64,000 nt of DNA, taken from the NCBI GenBank assembly GCA_037962975.1, contig CM075674.1, forward strand, positions 39,384,501 through 39,448,500, given 5' to 3'. Position numbers and translations under genes: made by a program. Origin of the DNA: Clitoria ternatea (Eukaryota; Streptophyta; Magnoliopsida; Fabales; Fabaceae). The notes under the pieces are model-generated. The model was not told the origin of the DNA. It was given only the letters and a program-made list of their open reading frames with translations, and searched no databases. Below, in pieces: positions 53,740-64,000 of this stretch (its first letter is position 1; every line of letters begins with the position of its first letter).

Positions 53740-55029
53740 TGTTGGAAATGTGCACTAAAAGCCTATATAGGTCGCATCATTTTGAATAAGTCATTTTTTG
53801 TTAAATAGTTTAACAACCTTTATTTATCCTTAGAGTAATATGTCATATGAGAGTTATTCCTAAAATGTCCCTAGTCAAGTATTTACGTGGGGACATGTAA
53901 ATACATTAAGACTAGTGTGTGAGTGTACTGATGATCTGATCTCACAGATCATGGATATAAATGATATCAAGTCTTCACACGGGTACACATTAAGAGTAAT
54001 GATGTACTGGACAGACCCACCATGAGAACGTTGCATGATTCATTACATGAATGTGATAAATGATTCTCAATGTGATAATGGTATATGTAGTCCTTTGACC
54101 TGAAGTCACTACGATTCCTACATAAGGAGTTTGTTATTTTAATACAATCAAACGTCTTCTGTAACAAGAGGACTATAAAGGTTGTGGTTAGGCAATGAAC
54201 AAATTATGCAGAGGGATGTGAGTGATGTAGATGAGATTTGTCTCTTCTATGTGACAGGAGTGATATCTATAGGCTACTTGATGGAGTGAGACTAATGAAA
54301 TGCATGGCCATGCTAGAAAGAATAAATATTGGATCTTTATTTGGATAAAGTTTACTCTGGTATCAAGCAAAATAAATTGGATCATACAAGGATGACACGA
54401 CCATGCCTTGAGCCCAATTAGGATATCGTGACAAAAGGAACAAACATAAAATAATTATCACTTATAGGTTATGTTGATATTAAATAATATTCAGACATAA
54501 TGATGCATTGCTAGATGCCGTTCTTATTTTATATTAATAATAAATAGTTTATTATTAATATAACCGAGTATTTTACCTATAGAATCACACACATAGAGTA
54601 AGCCCATCAGAAAATAGTTTTTTTATTTTTGTTGGACTAAAATAAAACTATTGGGCCTAACTCATTTAGAATGAGTAAGGAGCCCACTCTTTAGAGAGCA
54701 AATTAGGTCAAACCTAAGCCTATAAATAAAGCATAAGATGCTCATAGGTGGCTACCCAAAAAGAGACACAAAATACACAAAAGTTGCAAAAGCTACACGT
54801 TGTCAAACTAGCAGCTGTCAAACTAGCATTTGGAAGGTGTAGCGTTTCTAGTGGGAGTACTCGTCTGGACTCCTAAAGGACGAGGCTACGACTGCTTCGA
54901 TAATCTTCAAGAGGTAATCCTAAAACGCAATATTTTTTATGTTTGTCTTATGCTTTGAAACACAACGCTTTGTAAATCCTATGGGAATCCTTGTATTTCC
55001 ACTGCTTATGCACTAGGGATTCCCTAACA
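53740..55029 (+). repeat. 3' LTR of the copia element
   Basis: The 1290 bp LTR is uninterrupted and differs from the 5' copy by scattered changes and a duplicated CTAGCAGCTGTCAAA piece near 54805. A TATA box is at 54721-54728. TACTC follows as the target duplication. Confidence 0.93.
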
Positions 55030-55439
55030 TACTCTTCCTCTTCCTTTTCCTTCTTCAAATTTTGAAGCCCTCGCTCGAGTTGCTAAAAAGCAGCGTCTTC
55101 ACGAGATTCCATCCAAGGTGCCTTAGGATCTTCGTAGGGAGCACCCCAATGGGAGACTCCTTTGATTTAGGTATTTGAAGGCTCTGGATCTCCCAAGGTT
55201 TTTTTGGTTCAACGAGAGCGAATAACTGCTGAGCGCGTGATCGTTTTCCTCTAGTCTGACTATGAAAATGCCTCCCGGGAGTGGGAGCACTTTATGAACC
55301 AAAGCCTTGTTGCCATCAGGAATCCCACTCGCTCCTTGTGAGACGTTCGTGTAGGTGCAACTCCATTTGTCTTAGAAAGTTTCTTTCTCTCTTCCGCCCG
55401 GATTCCCTTGACGCTTCTCCTCTCTGGTTAACAAACTTT

Positions 55440-56658
55440 CCCAGATACCCCTATCGAATAAGATGCTCAATTTGTTTTTCAGTGACCAGCAGTCCTCCAT
55501 ACCATGGCCAAAGATTCGGTGAAACCCATAAAACTTGGTCCTATCCAATCCCTTCGCCTGTTCTCCACCTCAGGAGAGCTTGAGTAGCCCCGTGCTGTAG
55601 ACTTTGTGCATAATTCTGTCGTGTTGGCTGTTTGGGGAGTGAATGTGTCGTACCTTGGGTTGGGATAAGCTGTACGCTTTCTCTCTTTATTTGGTCGAGA
55701 GCTTCTCTTTCGTGGCTTTGCTCTTATAGTCCTTTACTTGAAACTTCCTACCTAATCAGCTTCTCGCTCCTACATGTTTATGTATTGAGCCATTCATTGC
55801 CTGGAATCATCCATATTTAAAGGGGGGGTTTCTTAGCTAGGAAGTTAGAGAAATTACTTGGGAACAACCCTCTTTAGACAACGTGGAGGGACACTTTCGA
55901 ACTTAGGTCTCGAATTTGGATGGTTTGCTTGTTGAAGCGAGCCATGAACTGCTTGAGCGTTTATCCTTTACCTTGCTTCAGATTGACCAGGTTGTGCGGC
56001 GTCTGATGTACCGATCGGCTGAAAGCAAATTGGGTCAGGAACTTTTCTGTCAGCTCCATGAAACAAGGCACACTCCTCGGAGGAATGCGTGAGAACCAAC
56101 GAAAGGCAGATTTGGTGAGGGTAGTAAGGAATGTTCTACAAAGTAGGGCGTCATATGCTCTCGAAATGAGTAGGTTAGTGGTAAGCATAGTTAGATGTTC
56201 TTTCGGGTTGCCCATTTCGTCGTATTTTTCCATCGTTGGGAGTTTATAGTGCACTGGTGTTGGGGCCGCCATTATTTCTTTTGTGAACGAGTGAACGACA
56301 TAGGGGGCCAGGGGCTCGAGTATGTTTTCCTTAAGGTTGGCAATCTGGGTGTGATGCTAACTGAAGGCCTTATTCTCTTTCGATCGGTACCTTTTATTTG
56401 ATCATGTTTTCGCAGGTCCTCATTTTCCTTCCGCAGCTCGTCCATTGTATGTTGACGCATTTTGACGAGGGTCAAAACCTCTTTCATTGGATCGCCGTGG
56501 CCTTGATGTCCTTCTTGGTGCTCTTGGTGGTTTCCATTGTCCCTACGGCTGGGGTTGCTGTGTGTGGTTACCATTTTCGTCTTCCTTAGAACCGGTCCTT
56601 CTCCGTGTGATATGGGAACCGTTTTATCGGGCCTCACGATGAGTGTCAAAATGTTCAC
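55440..56658 (-). pseudogene. Gag remnant of the Tat derivative
   Basis: Pieces at 56658-56272 and 56272-55961 cover the gag N-terminus and core, for example MEKYDEMGNPKEHL, RTFLTTLTKSAFRWF and PPRSVPCFMELTEKFLTQF. Further left, about 55545-55450 on the minus strand, is a gag knuckle, FYGFHRIFGHGMEDCWSLKN, in which Gly replaces the first Cys. The order and motifs fit the Tat gag at 1-13148. No protease or RT follows; the sequence passes into the antisense-gene remnant near 55340-55440. The pieces are separated by a stop and frame change, so gag is not intact. Confidence 0.75.
56620..56651 (-). promoter_or_regulatory. Primer-site region of the Tat derivative
   Basis: On the minus strand the LTR end GAACA is followed by TTTTGACACTCATCGTGAGG and then CCCGATAAAACGGTTCCC. 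The CGATAAA and TTCCCATATC words also lie just inside the primer site of the 1-13148 element, so the place is right, but TGG is not preserved as the first triplet. Confidence 0.5.
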
Positions 56659-56884
56659 TCTAAGCGTATAAATATAAATCCCAAATAATTACTTTAGAAA
56701 AACAAGATTTATTATTCAAAATGTTACTTGAATTACAAGGAAGCTTTAAAACCTTATTTATATAATAGGTAAAAGAGAGCTCATGAATTCGACCCAACAA
56801 GGAATAACAATTTTCATGTGCTAAACTCATAAAAAATCAAGATACCTAAGATATTTTCCAAAATAGAAGAAGATGGGGATTCCA
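56652..56884 (-). repeat. 5' LTR of the Tat derivative (right copy)
   Basis: It aligns with 33196-33417 over about 220 bases with perhaps a quarter of positions different, plus small indels. It is adjacent to the gag remnant and primer-site region. The similarity may extend about 15 bases further, to CCTCCTCTC. Confidence 0.65.
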
Positions 56885-56898
56885 TGGGACCTCCTCTC

Positions 56899-57655
56899 AA
56901 TTAGTAGAAATACAAATTATTTATACACAAAAAGTTTTTTAAAACAAAAAAGTTTGATATTTTATTATTTCTTTTATAATTTTTATTTTTATTCAATTTC
57001 TTTTATTCCATCCTTCTCCACTACTTTCTCCTCCCTTTATAAATTATATCTGCCAAATGACAAATTTCTCAGTAATTTCAATTCTTATGCCTAATGACCC
57101 ATGCTAATACAGTGAAGGATTGACAAATATGTACGTGGGTTTTTATATAGATCCTGTTAACCATAGAAATTTATGATTAAAAATTGTGTAAGAGTTGTTT
57201 ATAAATTTTGTAACCGAATCCAAGACAAAATAAAGATGCAAGGTAAAATAAACTAAAAGAAGATAATAATAATAAAAAAACTAGTAGAAGATAATAAAAA
57301 TTTAACCATGGTAGTTTTTAAAGAATCTGGAGAATTGAGGAGGCTAAACGGGAATCTCCTTCCACTGCCAGCCAAGCAGGGACTGAGGGACACTAAATTC
57401 ACACTCTTTTCAACATTTCAGAAGACGCAGCTCTGCATGGTTTGTTATATTCGAAGACGTTGAAAGGTTGTTGGGGGGTTACTTGCCACTTATCACCAAA
57501 CGGCCAAACTCACGCCAAACAAAATCATTCTAAATTGCAACATTTGTTTTTGTTTTCATTTCTACAATGCAAAACACCATCACCGCTTCTTCTGGATCTT
57601 CTCCTACACGCTCTTCAACATTCACATTCCACAGCGACATCGTTTAACCGTCGCC
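56899..57655. other. Intergenic region and 5' leader of the TT9-like gene
   Basis: AT-rich to about 57320, then less so. The last 250 bases, with many CT-rich stretches (CTTCTTCTGG, CACACTCTTTTCAAC), are probably promoter and 5' untranslated leader of the gene starting at 57656. No clear TATA box is seen, as is common for housekeeping genes. Confidence 0.5.
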
Positions 57656-60600
57656 ATGTTACGCTCTCTCTGGCGATCCATCGATCGCTTCTCCGTTCAA
57701 CACTTCACGTAAGTGTTAATGGCTTTTTCCCTCTTTGCTTCCTCCGAATTCGTCTTGTTAGGGTTCGATGTGAGATTTCGATGCTTTTTTGTCACTTACT
57801 GACATAATAATAGTTCGTAAGTTTCGGTGACAAATTGAATTTCTCTGGTGCCTTTCGAGGTTTCGAAACGTGCACTTGTTTCTTTTGAATTATACTGTTA
57901 ATTGTGACTTATTGAATTATTTATTGGTGCTTATGTTTTTTTTTTTTTTTGTGGTTGCAGATATGTAATAAATGAACTGAAGCAGATCAAAGTTGTGCAC
58001 GAGCAAAACAGGGTAGCATGAGTTAATTTCTATGTTTATCCTTGTTTCTTTAAAAGACAAATTAAAATGTACTTATGCGTGCGAGTTCTCGCAGGAGCTT
58101 GTGATGGATTTGTTGCAGTCTGTTGCGGAGATTGTAACTTACGGCGATAGACAAGATCCGGTCATTTTTGAGTATGAATCTGTTGTGGAATTCTGATGTT
58201 CTTATTTTCTAGATGAATGTTTTTATAATTGCGACTGTTTGTGAATGTTTAGATGTTTCATGGAACACCAAGTGCTGGCAGAATTTGTTCGCATACTTAA
58301 GATCAGTCAGGATTCGACAATTGAGGCACCGCTGCTTCAGTATCTGAGCATAATGATTCAAAACATGGATAGTGAACATGCAATTTGTAAGATGTTTAAT
58401 GTTTGTTATTGTCTCTTTCTAAGTTTATTGACTTCCGAGTTTGATCTGTTTCTGCACGCTTAATTATTATCCACATGAAATTCGTTTTACAAAACATAAT
58501 ATTCCTCTTGAGGATTTACCTCCTTGGCTTAGTACTGGTACATACTAAACTGGTGTTTCATATTTGCATGACACAGACTATTGCTTCAGCAATGGTTATA
58601 TCAACAGCATTATTTCACATCCCTACAAATTTGATGGGGGAGACCTAGCACCTTACTATGTTTCTTTTCTAAGGTTGTAATCATTTCCTCCTCTCCTTTT
58701 TATATCTTTCTACATGTGTTGCAAATTGCAATTGCAAGTTTTCCATACTTGTTTGGAGACATGCGATTACATGTTCTCTTATTTTTTTAAGAAAAATATT
58801 GGGAACTGGGAAGGGTATAAATTTTGTAATACTGATATTTAGTTTCACATATTTCTTTCTTTCTTGTTATAGTAATGTATAGAATGAATTAACTTTCCCT
58901 TTGTCTTCATTCAGGGCAGTTAGCAGTAAAATAAATAGAGACACACTTTGCCTTCTTGTGAAGGTTCATGCGGTGAGTTCAAAGCTTTTATTTTTAACTG
59001 TTGGCTGCTTTGTTTCAATCAAGATTGTTGTCTTCCTGCTATTGGATTGGACTTAAAACTTGATCTTTTTGTGTTGCACTTACTTACTAGGTCATGGATG
59101 TTTACTTGTTTAACTTGTACCAATAGGGATCTTATTTAGAAAATAGTAATCTGGTTGGCAAAGATAACGTGATACTCCATCCAGTCTCATTTATAAGGCG
59201 GGGGTTAACGGAATCATCAAGACTGGTGATACTCCCTCATATCCTTATTATAAGGCAAAATTAACGAGATCATCAAGATCAATAAAAGTAGTTAACTGAT
59301 AGTTAAGTTTATTGGTTCCTTAAAAAATAATGTGACATTCCAAGTTTATCCCTATGGGCTTGACTAATTCTTTTGAAAAGGGTGAAGATATTAATGTCTC
59401 TCCTTTTCTGATTTGGTAGTTTAGGTGGTCACCTCCTCAAATAATTTATTGCTTCTTGTAAGTAATAAGAGTAAATAAGGAAACATAAATAAATTCTTTA
59501 TAGAAATTGTAACTATGCCTTACAAAAAGGAACACCAAAAGCTTCAAAACTCTGCCTTATAATAAGGACCGGAGGGAGTAGTTAAGTATATTGGTTTTCT
59601 AAAACACATGTGACATTACAATTTTACTTTTTGAGCTTAATTAAATATTATTGATAATTGGATTACTTTTAATGTCATGTTGAATATCTAGATTAATTAA
59701 TAAGGGTAAATAAAGAAAAGTTAATAAATGTTTTATGGAAAATGTTACTCCGCCTTATAAAAAGGACCAATGTTTTTTCCAGAACTCCGCCAGAAATATG
59801 AGACTGGAGGGAGTATTATTTTAGTTAAGATATTGGATAAAGTTACAACTTACATGCATGCTTCCTACCTTATGTCAATGGTTGGGGAAAAATATAATGT
59901 GATATGAAGGGGGACAATCATCATTAGTTAATTTGTAATAGATATGCTGGGTTGGTTCATTTTGTCCTGCAGAGTTCAACAAAAATATTTGATGATTCGC
60001 TTGTTTCAACATTCAACTGCAGGATGCTGTAGTTTCCTTTCCCTTGTACACTGAAGCTCTAAGATTTGCTCATCACGAAGAAAAGATGATTCAGACAGCT
60101 ATACGTGCATTAGTTCTCAATATCTACAATGGTACATGTCTGCTCTTTGATTTCCTTACAAGTTACTAGCATGCTTAGTGCCTATATATTTCTGAAATTT
60201 GCAAGATTTTCATTCTGGTTCTACAGTTAGTGATGGCATGGTCTATGAGTTTATATCGACTCCTCCAGTTTCTGAGTATTTCTCTGACCTGGTTCATAGA
60301 TTAAAAGATCTATGCTTTCACTTAGATGCTTTTCTGTATGATAAAGGGTATGTTCACTTGAATATTTTATCAAATAATTGTTGGTACATATATCAAAAAT
60401 GTTTTACCTTGTACAAAACTGACTGTCCTACATCGGAGCAGGAAGATGGACAGTCAGAAAAGAAGGAATGGCCTGATCCTTGAATCTGATAAAATTGTGG
60501 ATGAACTATACTACTTCAAGGATATTCTTAACATTGGAGAGCCTCGTTTGACTAGACTGGTTACAGAAACTCTTCTGAATGGACTTGTGTTTCCTATACT

Positions 60601-63600
60601 CTTCTCATTATTGGTTTCAAAGAATAATAATGTAAGATGAATTTTTTTTTGCTTGTTTTCGTTTTTCTTTACTTATACCATCCCTATATTGACTTCAATG
60701 TTTATGTCTGTTAATTATGATGTGATGGATAGTGCCCTCCAATTTATGAGCATATAGGGGTTTGGCAACTCTAAAGTGGGGTGTGTAAAGTGTTAAAATG
60801 AGGGTGTATCCACCCTTGATTTGAAATGAATTAGGTTTTAGAGGTACTTCAATTCAAAACAAGGTGGATATACCTTACTTTATCATTTTGCTCACTTCAC
60901 TTTAGAGAAACTAAATCCTATATTGAATCGATAGTATGATAGAATTGAAATTCTCCCATTTGGTATTCATTTTTTAATTCTAAAATCCGAAACTTTTGTA
61001 TTTATTGTAGTTGAGAAGTGGGGAGATCATTTTAAGCTAACCACAAAGTCCCTCTTCTTACCCCTCTCTCCCCCCGCTTCCCACAAAGACCATTTAATTT
61101 TTAGATTTAAAAAGAAAGAACTACCACACCATCATATTTAAATAATTTGTTCTCCCTTGTGCTTGTATCTTTCATGCTTCTTTTAGTGTGGTTAAGAAAA
61201 GTAAACAAAAATCTACAGTGAAAGGAGAGAATTAGATAAATATGAAAAAGTCTTGGTGGAAACTACTGTTTTTCAGTTGCTTGTCATACTTACATTTTAT
61301 TTCCACATTTTCCCACCTGATGTACTTATTCAAACAATAATTTCTTTGCCCTAGGAGTCTAATTTGTCTGCTATTACTTCACTATATATGGTGTCCCGCC
61401 TTCTTCAAGTCCTCGGTGGAAGAATGATGATTAACAATGTGGCAGGTGTTATCCTGTATCATTTTTTGAACATAAATGTGAGAGTTGAAGGAAATGCTGC
61501 TGACGGCCACGATGATGTTAAAACTTTTTCAAAGTGCTGGAATGAAATGGAAAGAATTATATGTCATACTCCCGAGTCAAATGAATCTGAGTGCATCAAT
61601 GGGAACTACTTTGGTGCTGGTGGGGAAAATTTCACGTCTAATTTCAAAATTAGTTGCTCAAATGGTAAAATTTGTTCTGAAAGGTTGGTGTTTATTAGAT
61701 TTTGAAATTGTTTTTGTTATTTAAATTAAATTCCACTAGACTTCAGTGTTGAGAGCTTTGTTCTGTCTTTTCTTTTTTCCACCTTTGTTAATGTGTATGC
61801 AAGTGGGAAGACCCAGAGGGCGAGTGACAAAAGGAAGAACTTTATTTGAAATTAGAAGGATCAGGTTATGTGAAGGATAGTTCTTGTTGATAAATGAATC
61901 TTCCAGATTAGAAGTAATGTCATAGAAAAAAGTGTAGCAGGTTGATCATTGATGTCATAGTTAGTGTCCATTGATATATATAAGTTTTGCATAATCGGAT
62001 CATGTGCTTCAAGTTAACATATGATTATGTAATTAAGCTTCTTGGAAGGTCTGGTTTTCCTCCTTCACTTATAAGCTTCATGGTTTTTTTTTTGAAGTTT
62101 TGATCCGTTAGAGACACATGAGAAAGCTAAATCTCAAAATAGTTTAAGATTTTATTTTTGTTTATTAATTTTTACAAGTAGAGTGATTTTCCTTTTGACG
62201 TGGTGATCTAATGCTTTTATATCTTCATGAAGAACCTTTTCTTTACTAACCAGGGTTTGCAAAGAAGCTTCTGACATCATGAGGGAGCATCTATTGATGC
62301 AGCTCATTTAAGTGTTATCTAAATGTACGTATAACGAATTGGTATTGTTGCAGGAGGGGAATACTAGCATTTGTTTTCTGTGAAGATCACAGCCTATTGT
62401 TGGCTTTTATATTTCTCTTGCTTTTTTTGACTGAAAGTAAAGGTAGTATTATTTTGTTCACTTATGTAGCCTAAGCCTAACTGTGTTGCTTTAGTAAGTG
62501 ATTGAGTTATTTGTTGTTTTGTTTCTTTTCCATGCAAGTTTTGCAGATCATGATTGTCTCCTATCTCCAACGATGAAGCTATTTGAGACAGCGGATGTAA
62601 GGATAAATATTGGTTCATGTTGATTTTAATTGAAGAGGATCATTGATTTTCAGAATGGCATATCTTATAGCACATCTATTACCATAGCATGTTATGGATC
62701 ATTTATTCTAGAGTTTTTCTCACAAAAAGTTACAGCGGCAAAATACAAAAACAACAACCAAGTCTTTTTCCTTGTACTCGATGCAGTAAGCTACATGGAT
62801 CAAACAGGCCATTAATGTTCTACTGTGAATCATGTCTAAATCCTTCATAATGGTTGCACCGACATTTTTTCTGTGTCTTGCTCTGCCTCTAGCAATAGGG
62901 CTATATATTCCATTTCATCCACTGTCCTTACATGCTTAGGTTTTACAAGTTTTCTACACACTGTCACTTTGCGAAGATACCTATATATAATCATGGTCTT
63001 GCCTCCATATATCTTAGAATTGATGCTTTCTGTATCTACTTAGATGTTTAGGCTTGGGGTTGATTTTTGTTCTATTTATTTTTCTTTTGAACAAGTTTTC
63101 AGCTACTTGTATTTATTATTGAGATTTGAGAAAATTCAAAAACAAGAGGGAATTCTTGGTAAAAATGTTTATAGTTTAGGAATATGTTACTACTGAAGTT
63201 TTTTAAGAGTTGTTGGTTACTCGATAATGACTTTTGAACTTTATCAAGTATCAACCAGTTGAGTGGTTAATTATTTTACCAAGAATACATTTCAAGCAAT
63301 TTCCCGCTATTATTTAACAGAAACCTGTTGGTTTTGGATGTGTTAAAGTTATATGATTTCTTCTTCTCTATCTGTTTCAGTTGCAGACTAATGATATATC
63401 AACCTCTGCATCTAATGGAAGTACATTCATCAGATTTATGCCTGAGGTATATATATCATTTGTTTTTATTTGTTTCATCAAAATATCCTTCATTACTATT
63501 TTCCTTGTGTAGTTTTAGTTGAATTTAGTTCCATAGAGTATTTAGAATGATAACCAAATTACTATGTCCTCTTAAATTTGACAGATTTTAAATGCTCTGC

Positions 63601-63722
63601 TGAACGTTTTAGCCTTCAAACAATCCTCTATTATGATGCTATGGCATGCCGGGTGGTGTTTGCAAAGGCTACTTTACTTTCATACAGATGGACTTAATGG
63701 TGATAATCTCCTCCTATTCACT
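57656..63722 (+). CDS. TT9: TT9/GFS9-like membrane-trafficking protein (CLEC16A family), first 14 exons, runs off the window
   Basis: Fourteen exons with GT-AG introns join without a frame error: 57656-57708, 57961-58012, 58095-58171, 58253-58386, 58577-58673, 58915-58972, 60023-60131, 60227-60347, 60442-60631, 61355-61683, 62354-62442, 62547-62596, 63381-63446, 63585-63722. They give 521 residues. The text (MLRSLWRSIDRFS, TYGDRQDP, then YYCFSNGYINSI and VSFPLYTEALRFAHHEE) matches the conserved N-terminal FPL domain (about residues 45-195) of the CLEC16A family. In Arabidopsis the member TT9/GFS9 is a peripheral Golgi protein needed for vacuolar trafficking and flavonoid (seed-coat pigment) accumulation. 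The start at 57656 opens the conserved N-terminus directly. Exon 12 uses the AG at 62545-62546; the alternative AG at 62537-62538 leads to a stop. The last exon or exons lie beyond 64000. Confidence 0.9.
59175..59813. mobile_element. Stowaway-like MITE in intron 6, split by a second MITE
   Basis: The ends CTCCATCCAGTCTCATTTAT and (inward from the right) CTCCCTCCAGTCTCATATTT pair as inverted repeats. TA flanks both sides (59173-59174 and 59814-59815). Without the inner unit it is about 290 bp. It accounts for much of the 1050 bp intron 6. Confidence 0.82.
59232..59578. mobile_element. Inner Stowaway-like MITE
   Basis: This 347 bp unit has ends CTCCCTCATATCCTTATTAT and, from the right, CTCCCTCCGGTCCTTATTAT, nearly perfect inverted repeats, with TA on both sides. 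It lies inside the outer MITE, so it is younger. A third AAAAGGACC word at 59758 belongs to the outer unit's internal half. Confidence 0.82.
60759..60918. mobile_element. Foldback MITE in intron 9
   Basis: The 160 bp segment folds on itself: GGTTTGGCAACTCTAAAGTG at the left pairs with the right end, which read inward is GGATTTAGTTTCTCTAAAGTG. The inner arms GGTGTATCCACCCTTG and CAAGGTGGATATACCTT also pair. It has no coding sequence. The target duplication is not clear. Confidence 0.6.
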
Positions 63723-64000
63723 GTAAGTATTTAACAGTTTCAGCAAGTGATTAAGAACATTACAAATGAATATACGTTTTTTTCCCTCTGAAATTTCAAC
63801 ACAGCATATTTCATTACCATATAATGCCAAAGTCTCAGTTTGTCTGGGCACTAATTTAGGCAGCATATTGTAGTTATTATGGAAAAGAAATGTATCTACG
63901 ACACACCGCGATCGGGATTGACTACTATGGATTTATTACATGATTTGTTTTGCGTATGATATACATGATATAGGAAGTAAGGATTGATTTATCCATTATT

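Larger units (their letters stand above)
36981..55029 (+). mobile_element. Ty1/copia retrotransposon, plus strand, with decayed genes and a 9.8 kb insertion in its 5' LTR
   Basis: The LTRs begin TGTTGGAAAT(A/G)TGCACTAAAAGCC and end GGGATTCCCTAACA. The target duplication TACTC is at 36976-36980 and 55030-55034. The 5' LTR is in two pieces, 36981-37113 and 46891-48041, which together make 1284 bp against 1290 bp for the 3' LTR. An initiator-Met primer site follows the 5' LTR, and a GTGGGAGA polypurine tract precedes the 3' LTR. Coding similarity to copia RT and RNase H is present but without long open frames. The original element would have been about 8.3 kb. Confidence 0.92.
33196..56898 (-). 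mobile_element. Pol-less Tat-lineage derivative, host of a five-deep insertion nest
   Basis: The two ends share an LTR-like sequence, TGTTCACTCTAAGCG onward (33196-33417 and 56652-56884). Inside the right LTR on the minus strand is a primer-site region followed by a gag remnant (56658-55440). Inside the left LTR is an antisense-gene remnant on the plus strand (33960-36980, then 55030-55340). This order matches the Tat element at 1-13148, but protease, RT, RNase H and integrase are missing. After subtracting later insertions, the internal region is only about 3.1 kb. The LTR is only about 220-245 bp. The outer ends are approximate. AATTA occurs just outside both ends (33187-33191 and 56899-56903) and is a possible target duplication, but the left copy is separated from the TG by four bases. 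Confidence 0.65.

Noticed and set aside
62630..62815. Plus-strand open frame as an extra TT9 exon
   Set aside because: It lies in intron 12; exons 12 and 13 join in frame without it and its text does not resemble the family.

Overview
The window is plant nuclear DNA, probably from a legume. It is AT-rich, has intron-containing genes with GT-AG splice sites, and carries LTR retrotransposons (Tat, chromovirus and copia types), Stowaway-like MITEs and TAATCGATTA / CACTCGG-rich LTR repeats of a kind I associate with bean and soybean relatives. The legume assignment is an inference from repeat style; no marker gene fixes the species. Only two ordinary host genes are present. About 46 kb of the 64 kb is transposon-derived.

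Layout. (1) 1-13148: the larger part of a Ty3/gypsy element of the Tat lineage, lying on the minus strand. Its LTR (11743-13148), primer-binding site, gag-protease-RT frame (11677-8435) and RNase H-integrase frame (8372-6207) are visible; one frameshift separates the two frames. Beyond integrase, on the opposite strand, is a spliced accessory gene of about 813 residues (2108-4634). The tail of a second diverged copy sits at 3-254, so the accessory module is duplicated. Each copy is followed by tandem repeats whose units hold a small stem with paired changes. (2) 14667-24545: a complete chromovirus-type Ty3/gypsy element with two 2.6 kb LTRs, a CTTTC target duplication, initiator-Met primer site and polypurine tract. 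Its genes are broken by transition-type stop codons, one frameshift and two active-site changes. (3) About 25.4-27.5 kb: a decayed Ogre/Tat-like LTR fragment with a five-copy repeat. (4) 30024-31403: an intact intronless nepenthesin-type aspartic protease gene. (5) 33196-56898: a nest of LTR elements five deep. The outermost is a pol-less Tat derivative. It was entered by a 2.1 kb solo LTR and by a Ty1/copia element (36981-55029). The copia 5' LTR was entered by a chromovirus solo LTR, that by another LTR-type element, and that by a 1.9 kb solo LTR. Five nested or included insertions have exact 5 bp target duplications. (6) 57656 to the right edge: the first 14 exons of a TT9/GFS9 (CLEC16A-type) gene, with nested Stowaway MITEs in intron 6 and a foldback MITE in intron 9.

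The host genes (a secretory-pathway protease and an endomembrane-trafficking protein) show no sign of working together. The most unusual signals are the duplicated spliced antisense module with its covarying hairpin repeats, the pol-less gag-plus-antisense-gene derivative, the transition-only decay of the chromovirus, and the dense palindromic motif arrays inside LTRs. I found no CRISPR array, operon or bacterial-type system.
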